A DNA stretch of 64,000 bases from JBIICI01 sp044238935 (GTDB taxonomy: Bacteria > Pseudomonadota > Alphaproteobacteria > Micavibrionales > Micavibrionaceae): assembly GCA_044238935.1 (NCBI GenBank), contig JBIICI010000002.1:1-64000 (forward strand), read 5' to 3'. The notes beneath the pieces were generated by a model. That model saw only the letters and a program-made list of their open reading frames with translations, was not told the origin of the DNA and ran no database searches. Made by a program: the position numbers and the translations under genes. Position 1 is the stretch's first letter, and every line of letters begins with the position of its first letter. Shown one piece after another: positions 25,722 through 34,967 of the stretch.

Positions 25722-26258
25722 TTAGGGCTTGAGTTTATGGAGGTTATGCACCAATGTTTCGGCTGTTTTTGGTAAACCTTCATAAAGTTTCAAACATGCT
25801 TTTTCGTCTTGGATTGGATTTTTCTTTATTTTTTTCTCATACACAGCGCCGTCTTTTTGTAAAACAGCCAAATAATCTCGGATACGATCAGGATCAACCA
25901 ATCGTTGATCATCAATTTTAAATGTAATCGCGGTGCTCAGATCCGCCACCGCAGGGGTTACAGATTGAATCCATTGAAAATATCCATCATCGAATGTTTG
26001 TTTTAAATGGGGATTATGCTGCCCACAGGCATTAATGGCATTTTCCACATCTTTGCGCACCATTTCCATGGTTAGGATCATCGAAAACGCATCTTTAATA
26101 TGCAGAATCTCAAGTTGATCAGGCTCACTCAAGCCTGTTACCAAATTCTCAAAGGTAGGTTTTTCTTCTTTGGGTGTCTGTTTTTTGGCAGCCGTTTCTT
26201 GCGCACAGGTCAGATGGGGAATAGAAAGTGCCAATAAAAAAATCATCAAAAAGCGCAT
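25722..26258 (-). CDS. Periplasmic protein of unknown function
   Basis: The 178-residue protein has a signal peptide ending near TCAQE (about residue 20). A Lys/Glu-rich linker and a helical domain follow. Only two cysteines remain in the mature part (INACGQ and EKACLK), which could form a disulfide. I do not recognise the family. It is closely packed between rnd (11 bases upstream) and the ABC ATPase (nine bases downstream), which implies one transcript. Confidence 0.65.
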   Translation of the reverse strand: MRFLMIFLLALSIPHLTCAQETAAKKQTPKEEKPTFENLVTGLSEPDQLEILHIKDAFSMILTMEMVRKDVENAINACGQHNPHLKQTFDDGYFQWIQSVTPAVADLSTAITFKIDDQRLVDPDRIRDYLAVLQKDGAVYEKKIKKNPIQDEKACLKLYEGLPKTAETLVHNLHKLKP

Positions 26259-26269
26259 AAAAACCTCTC

Positions 26270-27442
26270 TTAACCCTTATATAATATTGTTTTTAATTTT
26301 TGACCATCCCAAAATAAGCCTAACTGCCCGTGTTTCAAAAGGATGGCTTTTTCACCGAATAAATTTCTACGCCACCCTTTTAAAAAAGGCAGATTATTTT
26401 CTTCCTCTGATTCTGGATCATAACAGGCAAAATTTTCAATATCCGAACTATTGGCGACCAGTTTGGGTGCGACATCGGCCTCCGCACAGACAACTTTTAA
26501 CACCATTTTCAAGACTTCGCCCAAGGCAATTTGTTTGGCTGTGGGGGCTTCGGATCGTTCTGATAATTGTGGCCAATCAGCCTTGGGCGTTTCCAAAGCT
26601 CGATGAATCACATCCAAAAGATTTTGGGCTTTTGCCCCTTTGTGATATTCGAACGGTAGGTTACGAATTTGTGCTAAAGACTCAATATTTTTGGGGGCTT
26701 GCGCGGCAATATCAACCAAAATTTCATCGCGTAAAATGCGGCTGCGGGGGACATCTTTTTCCTGTGCACGGACTTCACGCCACGCAGACAAAGCCCTTAA
26801 AACACACAATGATTTTGGTTTACGATTTTTAAATTTCAATCGCCGCCATGTTTCGTTGGGATCAACGGCATAGGTTGAAATATTGCGCAATAAATTCATT
26901 TCTTCTAACACCCAATCTTGGCGATTTTTATCGGTTAATTGGCGATGAAAATAATCATAAATTGTGCATAAATAGCGTACATCATTTAAGGCATAATCAA
27001 TCTGTGCGGGTTTTAAAGGGCGCTGAGACCAATCGGTCATTTGCATTGTTTTATCAATCGATGCCTGACAAATTGACTGCACCAAGGTTGTGTATCCCAC
27101 GGAATCTCCATACCCACAAACCATAGCAGCGACTTGGGTGTCAAAAATATTTTGCGGCACTGTATCGGTAAGATTATAAAAAATCTCCATATCTTGCCGT
27201 GCGGCGTGGAAAACTTTTGTGATTGTGGGGGTATAGATTAAATCCCAAAATATTGTTAAATCAATATCCGGCGCAAGCGGGTCAATCGCATAGGCTTGAT
27301 CAAAGCTGCTGGCGACTTGGATCAAGCAAAGTTTAGGAAAATAGGTTCTTTCCCTTAAAAATTCTGTATCAACACTTAAAAACGGGGCGTTTTTCAGCTT
27401 TTGACACAGGGCGATTAAATCTTTTTGATTTTGGATCAACAT
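26270..27442 (-). CDS. rnd: Ribonuclease D
   Basis: RNase D trims tRNA 3' ends. The DEDD exonuclease begins with VDTEFLRERTYFPKLCLIQVA (about residues 21-41, Asp and Glu metal ligands). Further acidic residues follow in FHAARQDMEIFYN and YALNDVRYL. An HRDC domain occupies roughly residues 205-285. The 390-residue length is normal. It heads a three-gene run with a periplasmic protein and an ABC ATPase and is divergent from asnB. Confidence 0.93.
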   Translation of the reverse strand: MLIQNQKDLIALCQKLKNAPFLSVDTEFLRERTYFPKLCLIQVASSFDQAYAIDPLAPDIDLTIFWDLIYTPTITKVFHAARQDMEIFYNLTDTVPQNIFDTQVAAMVCGYGDSVGYTTLVQSICQASIDKTMQMTDWSQRPLKPAQIDYALNDVRYLCTIYDYFHRQLTDKNRQDWVLEEMNLLRNISTYAVDPNETWRRLKFKNRKPKSLCVLRALSAWREVRAQEKDVPRSRILRDEILVDIAAQAPKNIESLAQIRNLPFEYHKGAKAQNLLDVIHRALETPKADWPQLSERSEAPTAKQIALGEVLKMVLKVVCAEADVAPKLVANSSDIENFACYDPESEEENNLPFLKGWRRNLFGEKAILLKHGQLGLFWDGQKLKTILYKG

Positions 27443-27533
27443 TTCACATCATCATACGAAAATTATACTTTTTTTCAAGGTTTAAAATGATAAACTGCAT
27501 CTTCAAAGTTTTATATTTTTAAGGAATAATTTT

Positions 27534-29492
27534 ATGTGCGGCATTGGTGGTTTTTTCAATGATAAAAATGCTCTGCAAACTGCCAATGATATGATTGATC
27601 TGTTAAAGCATAGAGGGCCTGACCAATATGGAATCTGGCAAGATCATATTGATATTCATGCCCCAACATTGATTCATACGCGCCTGTCTATCTTGGATCT
27701 CTCAAACGCTGGGAAACAGCCTATGATCAGCGAATCAGGGCGTTACATTTTAACCTATAATGGTGAAATTTATAATTATAAGGATCTACGCCTTAAATTA
27801 GAAGCAGAGCATATCGAATTCCAAGGACATAGTGATACTGAGGTTTTATTAGCACTGATTGAAAAATACAGTATTGACCGCACCTTGGACATGATTGAGG
27901 GCATGTTTGCTTTTGCGGTATGGGATCGACAATCAAAGGTGTTGCATCTTGCGCGTGATCATTTCGGCGAAAAGCCGCTGTATATTTTCCAGAAAGAAGC
28001 CATCAATGGCACAAAAAACGTTGCCTTTTCATCAGATCCCAATGGGTTTTATGCATTGTCAAATTTTGACGGCGCGATTGATGAAAAAACGCTGTCTTTA
28101 TATTTTCACTATGGGTATATCCCTGCCCCACATTCCATTTATCAAAATGTACAAGCTGTAAAAGCAGGGCACGTTATGACCATCAAGGATGGTGAAATCA
28201 CCCGAAATCAAGCCTATTTTAAACCTTTATCTGTGATCATGAACACGAAAACAGACGAAGAATCCGCCCCCAAATCGATCAAAGCGCATCGGGCGAATGT
28301 TAAAGCCGTTCTGGAACAATCTGTGCAAGAGCGCATGTCGTCCGATGTGCCCTTAGGGGTGTTTTTGTCGGGGGGGATTGATTCATCTTTGGTCACGTCC
28401 ATCATGCAAGCACACAGCACAAGCCAAATCAAAAGTTTTTGCATTGGGTTTGAAAGTGAAGACTATAACGAAGCCCATCACGCACGGGCAATTGCCACCC
28501 ATCTGGGGACAGATCACCATGAATGGATTATGTGCGAACAAGATGCCATGAATATTGTACCTGAATTGGCGGATATTTATAGCGAGCCTTTTGCGGATTT
28601 ATCCCAAATTCCATCCATATTATTGGCACGCTTTGCAAAACAACATGTCACCGTCGCCCTAACAGGGGATGGCGGCGATGAGTTTTTCGGAGGGTATAAT
28701 CGCCACACAACATTACCATCTATTTGGAATATCGGTCAAAAAGCCCCCACAATAGGGCGAAAATTAGCTCAAAATATCATTGGCTTAAAAAGCGCGGAAC
28801 AATGGAATGCATTGTTAAAATTCCACCCCCAAATGGGTACAAAATTATATAAGGTCAAAGATGCCCTGAGTGCACAAACGCTCAATAATGCCTATGATGC
28901 TGTTTTGCAATCTGGGCTGAGTGCTGTTTCCTCTGCATTATCTATTGAATCTGATCACCCAACCTTACCCGATTCCCTGACGGATACAGAAAAATTAATG
29001 ATCTGGGATACGCGCTTTTATCTGCCGCATGATGTGTTGACAAAAATGGATCGCGCCACCATGTCCGTGGGGTTAGAGGGGCGCTGCCCTTTATTATCCC
29101 CCACTCTTTTCAAAGCGGCGTGGGCATTACCGATTGACCAAAAAAATAATGGGCATATGGGAAAAATTATGTTGCGCGATATTTTGGGGGATTACATCCC
29201 CCAAGATTTATTTAACCGCCCTAAACAAGGATTTTCTGTGCCAATGGCGGATTGGTTGCGCGGCGGCTTGAAAAATTGGGCAGAGGAATTATTAGAAAGA
29301 TTTGACGAAAAACAGATCCGTGCGGATATTGTGAAAACAGTATGGGATGAACATCAATCCCATAGCGCAGATCATACCCAAGCCCTATGGACAATTTTAA
29401 TGTTTCAATCATGGAAAGAAAATCTGGACAAAAAAAGACCGGGCTCTAAGGCCCGGCGAGTTGAACAGGGAGGTTTACGTCAGAAGACGTAA
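27534..29492 (+). CDS. asnB: Asparagine synthase (glutamine-hydrolysing)
   Basis: The N-terminal glutaminase begins MCGIGGFF with Cys2 as nucleophile. The synthase domain has the ATP-pyrophosphatase motif LSGGIDSSLV (about residue 280), with ALTGDGGDEFFGGYNRH further on. The family includes housekeeping enzymes and glycan-associated amidotransferases; length 652 residues leans to the latter. The last 20 or so residues, rich in Arg, Lys and Gly, are encoded by the complement of the small RNA at 29430-29509, and the stop falls inside an sRNA hairpin. The gene tail may thus have grown into that element. Confidence 0.9.
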   Translation: MCGIGGFFNDKNALQTANDMIDLLKHRGPDQYGIWQDHIDIHAPTLIHTRLSILDLSNAGKQPMISESGRYILTYNGEIYNYKDLRLKLEAEHIEFQGHSDTEVLLALIEKYSIDRTLDMIEGMFAFAVWDRQSKVLHLARDHFGEKPLYIFQKEAINGTKNVAFSSDPNGFYALSNFDGAIDEKTLSLYFHYGYIPAPHSIYQNVQAVKAGHVMTIKDGEITRNQAYFKPLSVIMNTKTDEESAPKSIKAHRANVKAVLEQSVQERMSSDVPLGVFLSGGIDSSLVTSIMQAHSTSQIKSFCIGFESEDYNEAHHARAIATHLGTDHHEWIMCEQDAMNIVPELADIYSEPFADLSQIPSILLARFAKQHVTVALTGDGGDEFFGGYNRHTTLPSIWNIGQKAPTIGRKLAQNIIGLKSAEQWNALLKFHPQMGTKLYKVKDALSAQTLNNAYDAVLQSGLSAVSSALSIESDHPTLPDSLTDTEKLMIWDTRFYLPHDVLTKMDRATMSVGLEGRCPLLSPTLFKAAWALPIDQKNNGHMGKIMLRDILGDYIPQDLFNRPKQGFSVPMADWLRGGLKNWAEELLERFDEKQIRADIVKTVWDEHQSHSADHTQALWTILMFQSWKENLDKKRPGSKARRVEQGGLRQKT

Positions 29493-29509
29493 AAGCACCG
29501 AAGTGCTGA
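29430..29509 (-). ncRNA. Candidate small RNA with three hairpins and a rho-independent terminator
   Basis: On the minus strand a promoter with TAGACA (29544-29539), 18 bases and TATAAC (29520-29515) is followed by hairpin AGCAC-TTCG-GTGCT (29507-29494) with a stable UUCG loop. Next is hairpin TTTACGTC-TTCT-GACGTAAA (29493-29474). The unpaired segment CCTCCC (29473-29468) resembles anti-Shine-Dalgarno motifs of alphaproteobacterial sRNAs. Terminator CCGGGC-CTTAGA-GCCCGG (29456-29439) is followed by TC and seven T (29436-29430). Length is about 80 bases. It is antisense to the 3' end of asnB. An alternative is that it is only the 3' end of the lysR transcript, but the promoter argues against that. 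Confidence 0.75.
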
Positions 29510-29514
29510 GATAA

Positions 29515-29544
29515 GTTATACAACGATTATGGGCATCTTGTCTA
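29515..29544 (-). promoter_or_regulatory. Promoter of the candidate small RNA
   Basis: TAGACA and TATAAC, each one base from consensus, are separated by 18 bases. The predicted start is about 7 bases downstream, just before the first hairpin. Confidence 0.6.
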
Positions 29545-29585
29545 GTCTTTTTTTTGACTTAATGCAATTTTTCATAATATTTATT

Positions 29586-30467
29586 TTAGCAATAAGTTTG
29601 ACTTATGAAATTAATAATACGCTGTATGGATAATGTTTCAGCCCTGAACTTTTCATAAGCAACATAAACTGGAATCATGGGAATTTGAATTTCAGGTAAG
29701 ATTTGAATCAAATGGGAATGCTGTTTTCCAATAAAATCGGGCATCGCTGCAATACCCGTTCCATCTAAAACCAATTTTTCCATGGATTGAATGGAATTAA
29801 TTTGTAAAACTTTGATGGGGGCAGGTAAATCATGCGCCTCACATAATTGCTCTAAAATCCGATGATTGGGAAAGGGCGCGGCGGCATGGGCAGGGTATGT
29901 CAAAATACGATGCTGTGATAAATCATCCAATTTTTTGATCACTCCATAAGTTTTTAAATATTCAGGCGCGGCATAAATATAAATAGGCATATGAGTGATC
30001 ACTTCACAAATTAACGCAGGATCACCCGTATCATAGAATCGAAAGGCTAAATCCGCCTCTCTGGCCTGTAGATCATAAAGGCGGTCATCCATCATAATCG
30101 ATAAAGATTGCATGGGATATTGTTGAATATAGGATTGCAATAACGGCAACAACCAATATGCGCCTAACATTTCCGCCGTGGTAATACACACATCCGCATC
30201 TGGATTCAGCGCCGCATCATGCAATTGATTTTCTAATTTCTGAATATGGGATAATAAAAGCGGCGCTTGCTTTAACAAAATATGCCCTGCATCCGTCAGC
30301 TGCAAATTTTTTGACTGCCGATCAAACAGCGTGATTTTTAATTGATCCTCAAAAGACGCAATATGGCGTGACACGGATGATTGCCCCATATCCAACAACC
30401 GCGCCGCTTGTGTGATATTTAATGTTTGCGCCACAACATAGAAAATTTTTAGCCGATGTAAATCCAT
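29586..30467 (-). CDS. LysR-family transcriptional regulator
   Basis: The 293-residue protein begins MDLHRLKIFYVVAQTLNITQAARLLDMGQSSVSRHIASFE, a standard LysR helix-turn-helix over residues 1-40. A periplasmic-binding-protein-like effector domain follows. The ligand is unknown. The stop is about 40 bases upstream of the candidate sRNA promoter, on the same strand. Confidence 0.92.
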   Translation of the reverse strand: MDLHRLKIFYVVAQTLNITQAARLLDMGQSSVSRHIASFEDQLKITLFDRQSKNLQLTDAGHILLKQAPLLLSHIQKLENQLHDAALNPDADVCITTAEMLGAYWLLPLLQSYIQQYPMQSLSIMMDDRLYDLQAREADLAFRFYDTGDPALICEVITHMPIYIYAAPEYLKTYGVIKKLDDLSQHRILTYPAHAAAPFPNHRILEQLCEAHDLPAPIKVLQINSIQSMEKLVLDGTGIAAMPDFIGKQHSHLIQILPEIQIPMIPVYVAYEKFRAETLSIQRIINFISQTYC

Positions 30468-30510
30468 ATTGACCCCCTTAAATTATATTTATCATGCTGC
30501 CCTATACGTC

Positions 30511-30531
30511 ATCCCGTGCCTAACACGGGAT
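30511..30531. repeat. Palindromic element in the lysR upstream gap
   Basis: ATCCCGTG-CCTAA-CACGGGAT is a perfect 8-base inverted repeat within GTCATCCCGTG..., more GC-rich than the surroundings. It resembles dispersed palindromic elements of alphaproteobacterial intergenic regions. I found only one copy in this window. The rest of the 220-base gap shows nothing but a terminator at its far end. Confidence 0.55.
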
Positions 30532-30634
30532 CTCGTGCTTATAAGCAAGGAGATGCTGATAAATTATTCTATAATCAAATTTATTTAGTTTCGCTATGTT
30601 TATATTTGTTTTTTATACCCATCATCATAGCCAC

Positions 30635-30672
30635 AAAAAACCCACCCAATCAAATAGAAAAGGGTGGGTTTT
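30635..30672 (-). terminator. Rho-independent terminator of the 180-residue gene
   Basis: On the minus strand AAAACCCACCC (30672-30662) pairs with GGGTGGGTTTT (30647-30637), followed by further T. The 11-base-pair stem ends the gene at 30688-31230. Confidence 0.85.
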
Positions 30673-30687
30673 GAAGAGGTTGTTTTA

Positions 30688-31230
30688 TTATGCTGTTGGT
30701 GGTGGTGTTGGCGTATTTGATCTCACTACTGAGGCTGGCTTTAGATAGCCTTCAAAAACTTTTATTATTTTTTCTAAAGCTTCTTTTTTATGCGCTTGTT
30801 GATCAGGGGTTAATTGTGAAAAAAGATTCTGCTTTGTTGTTTTTAAAAAATTCAATTCAATCATAGAGTCAGATTCCAGATTGGTTTTCAAATCTAATTT
30901 ATCCAAAAGATTGGCAGTTTTGATCAAAAGATCGGGGGTTTGAACTTTTAAAACATGGGCACGTTCATTGTCAATAATTTCAGAAATTTTGGATTTTACA
31001 ATTACAAGAGCCTCTTTTTTAGAAACGGCCAACGTATCTGCATGACCAAGTTGAATTTTTCTTGCCACCAAATCTTCTTCATCTTTTATAACATCTAAAT
31101 AATCATTCAGAAATTTTGTAAGAGATTCCCTTTGTTGTTTCAAAGATTTCTCAGCGGACAGCGTGTTCGTTGCTTTATTAAAAGACTCCGTAACTATGTT
31201 TGTGGGTGTAGGTGTTTCATTTTGATTCAT
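30688..31230 (-). CDS. Helical cytoplasmic protein of unknown function
   Basis: The 180-residue protein has no signal peptide or membrane segment. It starts with a Thr/Asn/Pro-rich stretch, then is almost entirely charged helix with possible coiled coil (about residues 25-160), and ends in TPTPPPTA. It has no cysteine. The ribosome binding site AAGGGAGA, a few bases before the ATG, is very strong and is shared with two other unknown genes nearby. A terminator follows. I do not recognise the family. Confidence 0.65.
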   Translation of the reverse strand: MNQNETPTPTNIVTESFNKATNTLSAEKSLKQQRESLTKFLNDYLDVIKDEEDLVARKIQLGHADTLAVSKKEALVIVKSKISEIIDNERAHVLKVQTPDLLIKTANLLDKLDLKTNLESDSMIELNFLKTTKQNLFSQLTPDQQAHKKEALEKIIKVFEGYLKPASVVRSNTPTPPPTA

Positions 31231-31315
31231 AATATATCTCCCTTATGGTAATTTTACAACAAACACCTTATTGCCATAAAATTATTATAATTACAAGAGA
31301 TTCTTATGTCTTTGT

Positions 31316-34300
31316 TTAAAAATATTCCTGTATTGCTTTTACATCCATATCGCGCGATTTCATGGCACGCATCGCTTGGATTCCAGCGCGGGCGGCTGTT
31401 AATAAGGTGTAATGCGGAATTTTATGCATCAAGGCCATACGGCGAATCGATACGCTATCCACCACAGACTGCGCCGATGCACGGGTGGTGTTGATCATAA
31501 AATCAATCTGTCCGTTAATAATCGCATCAATGACGTGCGGTTGCCCCTCCATCACTTTATTGATGGCGGTCACCGGTAAATTATGGGCGCGTAAATAATG
31601 ACATGTGCCGGATGTGGCGACCAGCTTAAAGCCTAAATCCAATAAATCCTTGGCGATTTGGATTAAATCTTCTTTGTCATCATTTTTCACCGATAAAAAC
31701 ACCGTGCCTGAAGTGGGCAAAATTGTACCTGCACCCAACTGCGATTTCGCAAAGGCAAAGGCCATATCTTTGTCAATGCCCATAACTTCGCCCGTTGATT
31801 TCATTTCAGGCCCTAAGAGCGGATCAACGCCTGAGAATCTGTTGAATGGGAACACAGGGGCTTTGACCGCTGTATGGTCGATTTGCATGCCTGTGAGTTG
31901 CGATTGGAATTGCGATAAGGTTTCACCTGCCATCACACGCGCCGCGATTTTGGCAATGGCAACGCCTGTGGCTTTGGCGATAAAGGGAACGGTGCGTGAT
32001 GCGCGCGGATTGACCTCCAAAACATAAATATCATATTCGCCAGTATCAGGGTTTTTCTTCACGGCAAATTGCACATTCATCAACCCCTTAACATGCAGCG
32101 CAAGGGCGAGGGTTTTTGTTTGTGCCTCTAATTCCCTCACCGTTTTATAGGGCAAAGAATGGGGAGGCAGGACGGTGGCGGAATCGCCGCTATGCACACC
32201 TGCCTCTTCGATATGCTCCATCACGCCTGCGACATACACATCCACGCCGTCACAAATCGCATCGACATCAATTTCAATGGCGTTTTGCAAATAACGATCC
32301 AATAAGACAGGGCTTTGACCCGATAGGCTCACGGCATTTTGAATATAATGTTTGAGTTCATCCATATTATTGACAATCCGCATTGCTTGTCCGCCCAACA
32401 CATAAGACGGACGGATTACAATCGGAAAGCCAATCTCATTGGCCATGTTCAACGCCTCTTTTTCTGACCGCGCAAGCCCATTCGGCGGCTGGCGTAATTT
32501 GATTTTCTTCAAGAGTTTTTGGAATCGCTCACGATCTTCGGCTAAATCCAGCGCATCAATTTCTGTGCCTAAGACTTTGTATCCTGCTTGCACAATGGCG
32601 GCGGCTAATTTCAACGGTGTTTGACCGCCCAATTGCACGATCACGCCCATCAAATTGCCTGACGCACTTTCGGCATGCAGGATTTCCAAGACGTCTTCTT
32701 CGGTGAGTGGTTCAAAATACAGGCGATCTGACGTATCATAATCTGTGGATACGGTTTCAGGATTACAGTTAATCATAATCGTTTCAAACCCAGCCTCACG
32801 CAAGGCGTATGCAGCGTGCACACAGCAATAATCAAATTCAATGCCTTGGCCAATCCGATTGGGCCCTCCACCTAAAATCACGATTTTATCGCGCGTGGTG
32901 GGGCGACATTCATTGGATTGTGCAGATAGTGGTGATTGCGCCGCAAAGGCAGACGGATAGGCACTGTAAAAATACGCCGTATCGGTGGGGATTTCCGCCG
33001 CACAGCTATCAATGCGTCTGAAAAACGGGCGAACTCCTGCTTTTTGACGGGCTTTTCGCACTTGATCTTCAGGCTTACCGCTTAAGCGTGAAAGGGCTGC
33101 ATCGGAAAAGCCCATGGATTTTATGCGATACCAATCAGATGACTCTTTGGGCAGTCCGTCTTTGGTAATGGATTGTTCCACATCCAAAATATTTTGAATC
33201 TGTTCCAAGTACCAAGGATCATATTTTGTGATCTCGGCAATCGTGACCGCGTCCATGCCATGGCGCATGGCTTGGGCGACATAGAGTAAGCGTTGCGGCG
33301 TGGGTTTTGACAAGGCAGCGCGAATATTATCCCATTGCTGCTCTTGGCTGTCTTGGGGGTTGACGTTGGGGATTGGGATAGGCGTCAAGCCGTCCAAACC
33401 TTTTTCCAAAGAGCGCAGGGCTTTTTGAAAGGATTCGGCAAAATTGCGTCCCATTGCCATGACTTCGCCTACGGATTTCATAGCGGTGGACAGGCGGTTA
33501 TCCGCCCCTGCAAATTTCTCAAACGCAAAGCGGGGGATTTTGGTGACGACATAATCAATCGTTGGCTCAAAGGAGGCAGGGATTTTGCCGCCTGTAATAT
33601 CATTGCCCAGCTCATCTAAGCTATAACCCACTGCCAATTTGGCAGCGATTTTGGCAATTGGGAATCCTGTGGCTTTTGATGCCAAAGCCGATGACCTTGA
33701 AACACGTGGGTTCATTTCAATCACCACCATACGGCCGTCCACGGGGTTGATGGCAAATTGCACATTTGATCCACCTGTTTCCACGCCAATACCGCGCAAG
33801 ACAGACAGGGAGGCGTTGCGCATTTTTTGATATTCTTTATCCGTTAAGGTCAAGGCAGGGGCAACGGTAATCGAATCGCCTGTATGAATGCCCATAGGGT
33901 CGATATTTTCAATGGAGCAAACGATGATCGCGTTATCCTTATGATCGCGCACCACTTCCATCTCATATTCTTTCCAGCCCAATAGTGATTCCTCAACTAA
34001 AACTTGGGATGTGGGGGATGCATCCAAGCCTTCTTTTAAAATGCGCTCATACTCCGCGCGGTTATAGGCAATGCCGCCGCCTGTACCGCCCAACGTAAAG
34101 GACGGACGCATAATCGCAGGCAATCCCACATGATCCAACGCTTCTTGGGCTTGCGTAAAGGAGGTCACTGTCATGGATTTGGGGCTATCCAAGCCCAGCT
34201 CATCCATGCAATCGCGGAAGAGTTGACGATCTTCGGCTTTTGAAATCGCACTTTGATTCGCGCCAATCAATTCAATATTTAACCGCGCCAATGTACCATC

Positions 34301-34612
34301 TTGCGCCAAAGCCAGCGCGGTATTGAGTGCCGTTTGTCCGCCCATGGTCGGCAGCAACGCACAAGGGCGTTCTTTTTCCAAAATCTTGGCAACAATTTCA
34401 GGCGTGATCGGTTCAATATAGGTTGCATCCGCCATCTCCGGATCAGTCATAATCGTAGCAGGATTGGAGTTTATCAGGATAATGCGATAACCTTCCTCGC
34501 GCAATGCCTTACACGCTTGTGCGCCCGAATAATCAAATTCGCACGCCTGCCCGATAATAATCGGGCCTGCACCAATAATAGCAATAGAGGAAAGATCAGT
34601 TCTTTTCGGCAT
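31316..34612 (-). CDS. carB: Carbamoyl-phosphate synthase large subunit
   Basis: CarB makes carbamoyl phosphate for arginine and pyrimidines with ammonia from CarA. The start at 34612 (MPKRTDLSSIAIIGAG) is the conserved beginning; the longer frame from 34690 is not. Two ATP-grasp halves are visible, each opening with a GPI/GPNRIGQ motif (IGAGPIIIGQACEFDYSG and LGGGPNRIGQGIEFDYCC), followed by an MGS-like C-terminal domain (VATSGTCHYLRAHNLP). The linker between the halves carries a short Ala/Ser-rich insertion. carA is not in the window. Length 1098 residues is normal. Confidence 0.96.
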   Translation of the reverse strand: MPKRTDLSSIAIIGAGPIIIGQACEFDYSGAQACKALREEGYRIILINSNPATIMTDPEMADATYIEPITPEIVAKILEKERPCALLPTMGGQTALNTALALAQDGTLARLNIELIGANQSAISKAEDRQLFRDCMDELGLDSPKSMTVTSFTQAQEALDHVGLPAIMRPSFTLGGTGGGIAYNRAEYERILKEGLDASPTSQVLVEESLLGWKEYEMEVVRDHKDNAIIVCSIENIDPMGIHTGDSITVAPALTLTDKEYQKMRNASLSVLRGIGVETGGSNVQFAINPVDGRMVVIEMNPRVSRSSALASKATGFPIAKIAAKLAVGYSLDELGNDITGGKIPASFEPTIDYVVTKIPRFAFEKFAGADNRLSTAMKSVGEVMAMGRNFAESFQKALRSLEKGLDGLTPIPIPNVNPQDSQEQQWDNIRAALSKPTPQRLLYVAQAMRHGMDAVTIAEITKYDPWYLEQIQNILDVEQSITKDGLPKESSDWYRIKSMGFSDAALSRLSGKPEDQVRKARQKAGVRPFFRRIDSCAAEIPTDTAYFYSAYPSAFAAQSPLSAQSNECRPTTRDKIVILGGGPNRIGQGIEFDYCCVHAAYALREAGFETIMINCNPETVSTDYDTSDRLYFEPLTEEDVLEILHAESASGNLMGVIVQLGGQTPLKLAAAIVQAGYKVLGTEIDALDLAEDRERFQKLLKKIKLRQPPNGLARSEKEALNMANEIGFPIVIRPSYVLGGQAMRIVNNMDELKHYIQNAVSLSGQSPVLLDRYLQNAIEIDVDAICDGVDVYVAGVMEHIEEAGVHSGDSATVLPPHSLPYKTVRELEAQTKTLALALHVKGLMNVQFAVKKNPDTGEYDIYVLEVNPRASRTVPFIAKATGVAIAKIAARVMAGETLSQFQSQLTGMQIDHTAVKAPVFPFNRFSGVDPLLGPEMKSTGEVMGIDKDMAFAFAKSQLGAGTILPTSGTVFLSVKNDDKEDLIQIAKDLLDLGFKLVATSGTCHYLRAHNLPVTAINKVMEGQPHVIDAIINGQIDFMINTTRASAQSVVDSVSIRRMALMHKIPHYTLLTAARAGIQAMRAMKSRDMDVKAIQEYF

Positions 34613-34698
34613 AAGACGCATCCTGTAAAACAGCGTGTTTAAAGTGTGTACCGAAAATGATTCAGTACATGAGTTTACAGGGAAATGCAAATCTTAAT

Positions 34699-34821
34699 TT
34701 AATATCGATTCTGCATGGATTGTGTGATCGCCGTCAAATGACAAGATAAATCCTGATCTTGTGAAACATCTTGCTCTGTATCAGATTGAGGCTCTGTTGC
34801 AACTTGATTAAATTCATCCAT
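34699..34821 (-). CDS. Small acidic protein of 40 residues
   Basis: From ATG at 34821 the minus strand encodes a 40-residue protein starting MDEFNQVATEPQSDTEQDV and ending ITQSMQNRY, then TAA at 34701-34699. It is rich in Gln, Asp and Thr and has one cysteine. A strong ribosome binding site (AAGGGAGAC) lies at the right distance, and a promoter with a palindrome precedes it. It lies 86 bases before carB. Those signals make translation likely; I do not recognise the sequence. Confidence 0.6.
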   Translation of the reverse strand: MDEFNQVATEPQSDTEQDVSQDQDLSCHLTAITQSMQNRY

Positions 34822-34859
34822 TTTTGTCGTCTCCCTTGGGTTTAAAGTAATAATAAGAA

Positions 34860-34900
34860 AATAATATGATGCATATTATTATTTTATTTCAAAGAATCAA
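34860..34900 (-). promoter_or_regulatory. Promoter and palindromic site before the 40-residue ORF
   Basis: On the minus strand TTGATT (34900-34895) and TAATAT (34878-34873) are 16 bases apart. The -10 box lies inside AATAATATG-CAT-CATATTATT (34880-34860), a perfect 9-base inverted repeat. A repressor bound there would block the promoter. Confidence 0.5.
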
Positions 34901-34967
34901 GGGTTATTTTTCAAAAAGATTCAAAAATGCATCACAATATATCAAACAAAGATAGGCATTTCTTTAG

